Below are positions 1-6,436 of a DNA stretch of 14,555 nt, piece after piece (position 1 is the first letter of the stretch; each line of letters begins with the position of its first letter). The DNA is taken from the NCBI GenBank assembly GCA_031286245.1, contig JAITUO010000047.1:1-14555 (forward strand), written 5' to 3'. The DNA is from Coriobacteriales bacterium. GTDB lineage: Bacteria > Actinomycetota > Coriobacteriia > Coriobacteriales > UBA8131. The notes under the pieces were generated by a model. It searched no databases, was not told the DNA's origin, and saw only the letters and a list, made by a program, of their open reading frames with translations. The position numbers and the translations under genes are program-made.

Positions 1-64
1 GACCCCATTGAGAAACCGTCTGGACTACCAGCCCAGACAAAAAAGATAGGAACAACATATAAAC

Positions 65-3000
65 ATGGCTTTTGTCCACTTGCACAACCATAGCGAATAC
101 TCACTGCTTGACGGCGCCACACGCGTCGATGGCATGGCAAGACGCACGGCTGAACTGGAGATGCCAGCGATCGCTCTGACTGATCACGGCTTCATGTATG
201 GCATACCGGCGTTTTATGATGCCTGCCATCGGCAAGGCGTCAAGCCAATAATCGGCTGTGAGGTTTATTTCACACCTGACAGCGATCTACGGCGCGACAA
301 GAAGCCAGAGCTGTACCACCTGATTCTTTTGGCAAAGGATCGTATCGGTTATCAAAACCTCATCAAACTGGTGTCACGGGCAGCACTTGATGCTTTCTAC
401 TACAAACCGCGAGTGACAATGGAGTTCATTAACGAGTTCTCGGAAGGCCTGATTGGTACCTCAGCCTGTATTGCCGGTATTATCCCCCAGAGGCTTTTAG
501 CCCAACAGCCAGACGACGCTTTAATTTGGGCGACTCGCCTGGCAGAAGCTTTTGCTCCTGGTGATTTTTACATTGAACTGCAGAATCAAGGTATCGTGAT
601 CACTCCAGACGACTTAAAGCGCTCGGTGGACATGGTTGATTCCGGTACCGTGCTGACAGCCAGTGTCAGCCAGACTGAACTGAACAAAGAACTGGCTAAC
701 CTGGCTAACCAGCTTGGCCTGAAGACCATCGGTACAAATGACATGCATTACCTTCTGCAAAAGGATGCGCCGACGCAGGACCTGATGCTTTGTGTCGGTA
801 CTGCCAGTCGGATTGATGATCCTGAACGCATGCGGTTTTCCAACGACCAGTTCTATATGAAGGATGAAACCGAGATGCGCGCAGCTTTGACAGATTTTCA
901 ACAAGCCTGTGACAATACTGTCGAGGTCGCTGAGAAATGCTCAGACAACCTGCTGACCAGGGATTTCGTCTTTCCATCGATACCTCTGCCAGCAGGTGAG
1001 TCCAATGAGAGCATGTTATATAAAGAATCGCTGGTAGGACTGAAACAGCGTTATGGTGAAGAGCTGCCCGCAGCAGCAGCCAGGCAGTTTGAGCATGAGT
1101 ATCAGATCATCTGTGAAAAAGGGTTTGCGACTTATTTCCTCGTCGTGCAGGAGTTTACGAGCTGGGCGCGTGCCAACGGAGTCAGTGTCGGCCCTGGACG
1201 GGGCAGTGCCGCCGGTTCGATTATCGCTTACGCACTGGGCATAACTGCGCTTGATCCAATTGAAAACGGCTTGATTTTCGAGCGTTTTTTATCCCTGGAG
1301 CGTCAGGAGATGCCGGATATTGACATCGACTTTGATGAAGATGGCCGCTTTGAGGTTATCGAGCACCTACGTCAGTTATATGGGCAAAAATCGGTCGCGC
1401 ACGTCATCACCTTCAATTCGATCAAAGCCAAACAGGCTATTGTTGACACCACCCGGGTACTAGACTACCCGATCGCTACTGGAGCAAAAATCTCCAAGAT
1501 GATCCCTTTTGGGCCGGATGTATCGCTGGCAGCAATGCTCAACCGCCATTCAGAAGACAAGATGAACCGCGAGCAGAGAAACCCAGATTTGATCCGCGCC
1601 TTTGATGATGATCCAGACACCCAACGTATCATCAACGCTGCACTGAGCCTGGAAGGCTCACTCCGCGGAGAGGGTGTGCATGCTTCGGCAGTGATTATTT
1701 GTCCGGACGATGTCGACAACCACGTGCCGGTCAAGCAGGATACCAAGGGTGGCATGGTGATCACCCAGTATGACGGCATCCATAATGCCGATTTGGGTAT
1801 GCTGAAGATGGATTTCCTGGGACTACGTACCTTAAATGTCTTGATGACCGCACGTCGCTCGGTGCTTGAGAATTATGGCATTGATATCGATCCGGAGGAC
1901 CTGCCGCTGGATGATCCAAAAGCTCTGGAGCTGTTAGCCAGCGGGGATACCTCTGGAGTCTTTCAGGTTGAGAGCAGTGGTATGACTGCTCTGCTGCGTA
2001 GTTTAAACGTCGACCGTTTTGATGACATCGTGGCTGTTATCGCTCTCTACCGTCCTGGGCCATTGAACTCTGGTATGGCTTCAGACTTCGTTGCTCGTAA
2101 AATTGGCCGCACTCAGATCAGCTACTACGATGAGCGTCTGCGCCCGATCCTCGAAGAAACCTATGGAGCCATGGTCTACCAGGAACAGGTCATGCGCATC
2201 TCGATGGAGATGAGTGGCTTTACGGCTGGCGAATCCGACCGCTTGCGCAAGGCCATGGGTAAAAAGCAGATCGACCTGATGACAAGCATCAAGGAGACCT
2301 GGAGCGACGGTGCTGTTGAAACCATGAAGGAACACTGGTTGGCTGGTGCCGAGCGCAATGACTACCCCCGTCGCCTGGCTTCGGCGATTTGGGATGATGT
2401 GGAGAAGTTCGCGGAGTACGCTTTCAACAAATCACATTCAGCCGCCTATGCAATCCTGGTGATGCGCACAGCCTGGTTCAAAGCCCACTACCCGCGGGAG
2501 TATATGGCAGCTGTGCTAACCAGCCATATGGGTAACACTGATCGTTTAATTCAATATTTCGCTGCCTGCAAGCAATCCGGTATCGAAGTGCTACCGCCAG
2601 ACATCAATTCGTCCGGACATGCTTTCACAGCACTTGATGAGGGAATCCGGTTTGGATTGGCCGGTGTCAAAGGTGTCGGCGAGTCAGCAGCAGCAGCAAT
2701 CATCGCCGAACGTGAGCGAAATGGGGTCTTCAAATCACTGCACGACTTCGTCTACCGTGTTAACAACACAATTGCCAATAAACGCACAGTAGAAGCCCTG
2801 GTGAAATGTGGAGCCTTTGACTCTACTGGATATACCCGGCGACAGATGACCCGCTTTATCGAGGTGGACAAAATCATGGAGGTCGCTGCCCGCCGCCATC
2901 GCGATACCGCAGAAGGGCAGTCCACACTTTTTGATGCTCTGGCTGAAACTGACAGTCCGGTTTATATCGACACTATCCCTGAACCTGATGGAGTTGAATG

Positions 3001-3703
3001 GGATTCGCGGACACTATTAGCTTATGAACGTGAAGCGGTCGGTATGTATGTCTCCGACCATCCGCTGCGACCTTACCAAGCCTTGCTGGAGAAAGAGCGG
3101 GAATACCCGCTGTCAATCTTTGTCAATGGCGGCCCTGAAAGCCCGGTCGAAGACGATCCTTACCAAGCTGTCGCCGAGGGTGAAACGGTGGTTGCTGAAG
3201 CTGCTGTCAACAGTGTGCCCCAGGGAGTCATTATCAAGTTGGCAGGTATGATCAGCCGCATCACACCGATGGTTTCCCGCAAAGGTGAGCGCATGGCTCG
3301 CTTCATTTTGGAAGACAGCGGTGGGTCAATCGAATGCATCATTTTCCCAACTTACTATCGCGACGCTGAGGGCATGATCTACGACGAGGCAGTAGTCAGC
3401 GTGCGTGGCCGCTATGAGTCTTCGGACCGCGGTGCCCAGTTCCTGGTCAACTCAGTGACACTGTTGAGCATCGACGAAAACTCCGATGAGCCAGGGATTC
3501 TCGAATTGAATCTAGTGAGCTCACGATTGAACCAGTCTTTCAGCGATGAGTTGGCACGCCTCTGTAAGGCTTATCCCGGACGTGATGCCCTGGTTATGGT
3601 CTTGGAACAAGCCGACGGACAACGTACACGTGCTCATCTGCCAGTGACTGTCGATAAGCACGCTCGAGGATTGCAAGAGGCTTTGCAAAGATTGTTATAC
3701 TAA
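65..3703 (+). CDS. dnaE: DNA polymerase III alpha subunit, replicative polymerase
   Basis: Catalytic subunit of the chromosomal replicase (1212 aa, normal for DnaE1). The N-terminal PHP domain starts at once with HLHNH (residues 5-9), followed by TDHG (39-42), TNDMHYL (about 224-230) and other ligand motifs, so its metal-binding set looks intact and a proofreading role is plausible, as known for other PHP-type DnaE proteins. The polymerase core shows GPGRGSAAGS, the PDIDIDF motif with catalytic Asp418 and Asp420, and the third Asp583 in KMDFLGLRTL. A helix-hairpin-helix (GVKGVGES, about 866) is followed by a clamp-binding motif QSTLF (952-956) and a C-terminal OB fold (about 1055-1140). About 20 extra residues lie in the PHP domain near 177-202. 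The start is fixed by the family N-terminus; the ribosome binding site (AGGA, about 15 bases upstream) is weak. Confidence 0.97.
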   Translation: MAFVHLHNHSEYSLLDGATRVDGMARRTAELEMPAIALTDHGFMYGIPAFYDACHRQGVKPIIGCEVYFTPDSDLRRDKKPELYHLILLAKDRIGYQNLIKLVSRAALDAFYYKPRVTMEFINEFSEGLIGTSACIAGIIPQRLLAQQPDDALIWATRLAEAFAPGDFYIELQNQGIVITPDDLKRSVDMVDSGTVLTASVSQTELNKELANLANQLGLKTIGTNDMHYLLQKDAPTQDLMLCVGTASRIDDPERMRFSNDQFYMKDETEMRAALTDFQQACDNTVEVAEKCSDNLLTRDFVFPSIPLPAGESNESMLYKESLVGLKQRYGEELPAAAARQFEHEYQIICEKGFATYFLVVQEFTSWARANGVSVGPGRGSAAGSIIAYALGITALDPIENGLIFERFLSLERQEMPDIDIDFDEDGRFEVIEHLRQLYGQKSVAHVITFNSIKAKQAIVDTTRVLDYPIATGAKISKMIPFGPDVSLAAMLNRHSEDKMNREQRNPDLIRAFDDDPDTQRIINAALSLEGSLRGEGVHASAVIICPDDVDNHVPVKQDTKGGMVITQYDGIHNADLGMLKMDFLGLRTLNVLMTARRSVLENYGIDIDPEDLPLDDPKALELLASGDTSGVFQVESSGMTALLRSLNVDRFDDIVAVIALYRPGPLNSGMASDFVARKIGRTQISYYDERLRPILEETYGAMVYQEQVMRISMEMSGFTAGESDRLRKAMGKKQIDLMTSIKETWSDGAVETMKEHWLAGAERNDYPRRLASAIWDDVEKFAEYAFNKSHSAAYAILVMRTAWFKAHYPREYMAAVLTSHMGNTDRLIQYFAACKQSGIEVLPPDINSSGHAFTALDEGIRFGLAGVKGVGESAAAAIIAERERNGVFKSLHDFVYRVNNTIANKRTVEALVKCGAFDSTGYTRRQMTRFIEVDKIMEVAARRHRDTAEGQSTLFDALAETDSPVYIDTIPEPDGVEWDSRTLLAYEREAVGMYVSDHPLRPYQALLEKEREYPLSIFVNGGPESPVEDDPYQAVAEGETVVAEAAVNSVPQGVIIKLAGMISRITPMVSRKGERMARFILEDSGGSIECIIFPTYYRDAEGMIYDEAVVSVRGRYESSDRGAQFLVNSVTLLSIDENSDEPGILELNLVSSRLNQSFSDELARLCKAYPGRDALVMVLEQADGQRTRAHLPVTVDKHARGLQEALQRLLY

Positions 3704-3715
3704 TTCCTGGGGAGA

Positions 3716-3770
3716 AGCCCATACCACATCGACCGGAAATAACAGGAAACCGGGTGGTATTTGAAGGGCT
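3716..3770 (+). other. Nested hairpin after dnaE
   Basis: Three complementary blocks are nested: AGCCC (3716-3720) with GGGCT (3766-3770), ATACCAC (3721-3727) with GTGGTAT (3754-3760), and CCGG (3733-3736) with CCGG (3750-3753). Five-base bulges lie on each side and a 13-base loop at the tip. No T-run follows, so it is not a classical intrinsic terminator. It sits 12 bases after the dnaE stop and 40 before the next start. It could be an RNA-stability or processing element, a leader structure, or a protein-binding site. Confidence 0.4.
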
Positions 3771-3810
3771 GGTGTGCAGGAGTTAACCTGAAATAGAGAG
3801 GCACCAGACT

Positions 3811-4869
3811 ATGGTCGAATTTGTCAACCAATATGAATTAACACCAAAACTGCTTAAAAGCTGGCGAAAGCTTAGTATTAGACGTTCGGTGAATCTAAAT
3901 CTCTGGATTAGAATGATCATAATATTCTGGATGAGCATGATCGCAGTAGCTTGGATTGTTTTAGGTTCTATCCAAAAAAACACTTCAGTTACATCAACTG
4001 GATGGACGTTTGGCTTGCTGGTCGTATTTATAATCCTTGCCCCCTACTTTCAGAGACGAAGAATCAAGTTACTGTACAGACGATCTGGATACACCAAATT
4101 AATCCAGACCTTACATTTCAAAGAGCATATAGAGGTTTCCAACGCAAACACAATCACGATGTATTCTTACGATCAGATCCGATATATCGACGAGGACAAG
4201 TTTGGCTACTATCTCTATATCGATGTAATAAGAGGTAGCTTGGTTGCCAAAAAAGATACTTTCATTTTGGGTGACAAAGACGACTTCGCGACTTTCATTA
4301 ATTCGAAATGCTGCGAGACTGGCAAGCTACTGACGAAAGCTGAGCTAAGCAAAAAAATCATTAAACGTTATTGGTTATTTCTCCTGGTCTTGTTGATGAT
4401 ATCCTTGTCCTTTATCAGCTTTGCTATTCCTTTTCCTACTACTTTAAATACACGCAATGTAAATGATTATGCTATCGCAGTCCTTAGCAGCGCACGGTTT
4501 GGCGATACGGAGATAGTAGCTACTCTGCAATACGAATCAGCCAGCATTGTTTTTGGCACCGATGGGAAGGACGATATATTTGCGTTGAGTTTGAATGAAC
4601 TGACTCCAACTGGTTATCGGTATTACTGGTCATCGACCTACTCTATTTCTGAGATGGTCAAACATAATCGTGAGAGCCAAAACCGCTTCGAATCCAACAA
4701 GGAAGAGCTGGTCATCGAAGCAGGTAGACAAGAGATTATCTTTGGAGTAGCGGATGCCAGTTGGTGGTTGGAAAATGCCCCTGACACACAGAAACAGAGC
4801 TATACCGTAGTGCTGGTTTACTGTAATGGGCAAGACTACGCATTGTATTACCGGCTGGCAAATAGATAG
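3811..4869 (+). CDS. YcxB-like membrane protein, function unknown
   Basis: A 352-aa protein with hydrophobic segments at about 31-53, 64-80 and 187-208. The stretch 98-166 (around MYSYDQIRYIDED, then YYLYIDVIRGSLVAKKD and a GDKDDFATFI end) resembles the YcxB-like domain found in many small membrane proteins of unknown function. The C-terminal part (about 210-352) is soluble, probably outside the membrane, and I do not recognise it. A modest purine-rich site (AGAGAGG) precedes the ATG. The gene looks more AT-rich than dnaE and ppdK on either side, which hints at a different history. It could be co-transcribed with dnaE. It converges on the next gene only 12 bases away, with no terminator visible between them. 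Confidence 0.7.
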   Translation: MVEFVNQYELTPKLLKSWRKLSIRRSVNLNLWIRMIIIFWMSMIAVAWIVLGSIQKNTSVTSTGWTFGLLVVFIILAPYFQRRRIKLLYRRSGYTKLIQTLHFKEHIEVSNANTITMYSYDQIRYIDEDKFGYYLYIDVIRGSLVAKKDTFILGDKDDFATFINSKCCETGKLLTKAELSKKIIKRYWLFLLVLLMISLSFISFAIPFPTTLNTRNVNDYAIAVLSSARFGDTEIVATLQYESASIVFGTDGKDDIFALSLNELTPTGYRYYWSSTYSISEMVKHNRESQNRFESNKEELVIEAGRQEIIFGVADASWWLENAPDTQKQSYTVVLVYCNGQDYALYYRLANR

Positions 4870-4881
4870 TCTGGAGTTTTT

Positions 4882-5844
4882 CTACCCCAACAACAGCTTG
4901 CGTAATTTTCGATTGGCTGTAGAGAAGCCCGGCTCCATGTACTGTAGTCGCTTACCAAGCTTGCCTGCGATCTGTCTGGCGATGGTTCTGAAATCAAAAT
5001 AGTTTTTGATTTGTTCGTTCGTGACGGTAACTACATCAACTCCTGTTGCCAGTAGTGAGTTACGGCGTCTGGAATCACTGGCTATGCGTTCTACCTGTGA
5101 GTGGTATTGGTCACTATCGTATTCCACAGCTAGGCCAGCGTCCGGCCAATAAAGGTCACATTTGTAATAAGCATTGCCAGCGCCTGGCTGTGCAGTCTTC
5201 TTGGGCACAACACGTTTGTTTAGCTCTGGCATTTTGATTTTGTAGCCACCGATTCTGTAAGGCAGAGTGAGTAGCATGACTAGGATTGTCTCCATAGGCG
5301 AGGCAGAATCGTCAGTGATGAAATCTATAGCATATGCGGCTTTCCTGCAACTGTGAAATGCCGATGCCTGGTCAACATAAGCTCTGAGTTTTTTTGTGGT
5401 GGTCAGTTTGGAGCGAGTATAGAAACCTTGATCTACTTGATTTTTTATCGGGTCGTTAGCATCGTACATCGAGTAGGTACCACAAAACTCAAAACCTAGC
5501 TCAATGAGTTTAACTAAAGACAGATCTCTAGCCAACTGTAAGAAGCAGAGCTCCGGCGAACTGACTACTATTTTGTCAGACACATTGATGAAGCTGCCTT
5601 CTGGCAAGATTCTACTATTCACTCGACAACGAATTGATTTTGGCTTGCGCCTGGCTTCAGCACCATTGACAACGACCTGGATGGGCCGCGACAAGCCCAA
5701 GGCGTCAGCTTGGTTTAAAACAGTAGCATCAGGCAGACAAGTGGGAAGATTCACTCGGCGTAAACGGCGTCTGTGATCCCATTGGGTTTTTCCTTGTAAA
5801 CGCCAATACTGTAGCGCTGATTGATGACTTATACATAGTTCCAT
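4882..5844 (-). CDS. DUF559/Vsr-like PD-(D/E)XK protein
   Basis: A 320-aa protein. The C-terminal third has the layout of the DUF559/Vsr-like endonuclease fold: E185 in SPMET, D230 in KCDLYW, an ExD pair (E241, D243) followed by YH (247-248), then DSRRRNSLLATGVDVV. The N-terminal two thirds (SPELCFLQLARDLSL at 96-110, GFEFCGTY at 117-124) look like a family I associate with Coriobacteriia, often in several copies and with AbiEi-like or unnamed N-termini. The substrate is unknown; DNA cleavage or DNA binding is inferred from the fold only. No Shine-Dalgarno site is seen before ATG 5844, and a MITE begins 15 bases upstream, so the original promoter may be displaced. A later start is possible, but the SHQSALQYWR opening looks native. 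Confidence 0.68.
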   Translation of the reverse strand: MELCISHQSALQYWRLQGKTQWDHRRRLRRVNLPTCLPDATVLNQADALGLSRPIQVVVNGAEARRKPKSIRCRVNSRILPEGSFINVSDKIVVSSPELCFLQLARDLSLVKLIELGFEFCGTYSMYDANDPIKNQVDQGFYTRSKLTTTKKLRAYVDQASAFHSCRKAAYAIDFITDDSASPMETILVMLLTLPYRIGGYKIKMPELNKRVVPKKTAQPGAGNAYYKCDLYWPDAGLAVEYDSDQYHSQVERIASDSRRRNSLLATGVDVVTVTNEQIKNYFDFRTIARQIAGKLGKRLQYMEPGFSTANRKLRKLLLG

Positions 5845-5858
5845 ATTTTGATACTAGC

Positions 5859-5888
5859 ATGTTTTGCTAAAAAAAGCGCGCTGTGTGC
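5859..5888. repeat. Left terminal inverted repeat of the MITE
   Basis: Begins ATGTTTTGCT, then seven A, then GCGCGCTGTGTGC. It pairs with 5971-6000. Confidence 0.85.
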
Positions 5889-5970
5889 CCATTTATGAAC
5901 AAACAATCTCGGAAAACCATGAAATACCCGCGAAATAGAGGAGAAACAAGCGAAATTCTATATGATTAGA

Positions 5971-6000
5971 GCACACAGCGCGCTTTTTTTAGCAAAACAC
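5971..6000. repeat. Right terminal inverted repeat of the MITE
   Basis: GCACACAGCGCGC, seven T, then AGCAAAACAC. It is the inverted copy of the left end, with only the outermost base different. Confidence 0.85.
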
Positions 6001-6177
6001 TACTAGCTCAGTTTTAAACCTCAATTCGCTTGGGTATGAAGCTGCAGCTGTTCGAGTCAATCTGTATCATTACCGCGTTGTGTCCAACCTTTGTAGTTCT
6101 GTGTCGATAACAGTACATCGTCATAATCCAGCCCCAAGACAAGCAATAAAACCGTGGTGCCTGCCTGCAAAACCTGC

Positions 6178-6190
6178 GGTTTTCTCCACA
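6178..6190 (-). promoter_or_regulatory. DnaA-box-like site, GGTTTTCTCCACA
   Basis: The core TTCTCCACA differs at one base from the DnaA consensus TTATCCACA. The full 13-mer recurs exactly at 11632-11644. Its GGTTTT half is also the right arm of the hairpin at 6169-6183. Confidence 0.35.
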
Positions 6191-6248
6191 TCAAGGCCAT
6201 GAAGGTTTATCTTGACAAGCCGAGCCATGTTTACATCCTGTCGTGCTT

Positions 6249-6257
6249 TTCTCCACA
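6249..6257 (-). promoter_or_regulatory. DnaA-box-like site, TTCTCCACA
   Basis: One mismatch to TTATCCACA. It overlaps the left arm and loop of the hairpin at 6245-6264. Confidence 0.28.
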
Positions 6258-6315
6258 CAAAAGCTATCCTGTCGCGTTATCATTAGAAAATCTTTGAACG
6301 CTGCCTCCAGACGAC

Positions 6316-6324
6316 TATGGATAA
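6316..6324 (+). promoter_or_regulatory. Weak DnaA-box-like site, TATGGATAA
   Basis: Reverse complement TTATCCATA, one mismatch to TTATCCACA. It overlaps the ATG that would give ppdK an implausible 40-residue extension. Confidence 0.22.
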
Positions 6325-6370
6325 ACCTTTGTGGGTTGATTGTTACATGAGTTATTCGCGGCAGATGCAA

Positions 6371-6379
6371 TTATCCACA
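6371..6379 (-). promoter_or_regulatory. Consensus DnaA box, TTATCCACA
   Basis: Exact match to the consensus DnaA-binding 9-mer, 58 bases upstream of the preferred ppdK start. It is one of three exact copies in the window, all outside the called genes. Confidence 0.5.
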
Positions 6380-6427
6380 GTCGCTGAGGCAAGATTCTAC
6401 AGGTGCTGCTTTGGCAGCCAGTTGATT

Positions 6428-6431
6428 GGAG
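6428..6431 (+). promoter_or_regulatory. Ribosome binding site that sets the ppdK start
   Basis: GGAG followed by five bases and GTG 6437. No comparable site precedes the in-frame ATG at 6317, so this decides the start. Confidence 0.65.
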
Positions 6432-6436
6432 TACAT

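Larger units (their letters stand above)
5859..6000. mobile_element. 142-bp MITE with long terminal inverted repeats
   Basis: The two ends are inverted copies of each other: 5860-5888 and 5971-5999 match perfectly over 29 bases, and the outermost base pair differs. The 7-base sequence TACTAGC occurs directly outside both ends (5852-5858 and 6001-6007), as a target-site duplication would. The 82-base interior carries no ORF. Small size, long inverted ends, target duplication and no coding capacity are the definition of a MITE. The parent transposase family is not identified. Each arm also has a GC-rich block next to seven A or T residues, so a fold of the whole element would resemble a bidirectional terminator with a very large loop. 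Confidence 0.75.
6008..6436. other. Non-coding region upstream of ppdK
   Basis: About 430 bases between the MITE and the ppdK start without a supportable gene. It holds a perfect small hairpin AAAACC-tgc-GGTTTT (6169-6183), a second hairpin GCTTTT-ctccacac-AAAAGC (6245-6264), and several DnaA-box-like sites listed separately. A TTGACA at 6212-6217 has no good -10 partner. TATCAT at 6278-6283 could be a -10 box but has no clear -35. A 24-codon reading from ATG 6042 lacks a ribosome binding site and is not called. Confidence 0.6.

Noticed and set aside
18..38. GTCTGG/CCAGAC hairpin upstream of dnaE
   Set aside because: Six pairs with a 9-base loop followed by A residues on the plus strand; too weak to call a terminator without the upstream sequence.
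3745..3770. GGGTGGTA resembling the T-box core
   Set aside because: The essential ACCGCG end, the specifier stem and a following terminator are all missing, and the downstream gene is not aminoacylation-related.
6042..6116. Possible 24-codon peptide and a TTCGAGTCA T-loop-like sequence
   Set aside because: No ribosome site, and no acceptor, D or anticodon stems to make a tRNA.
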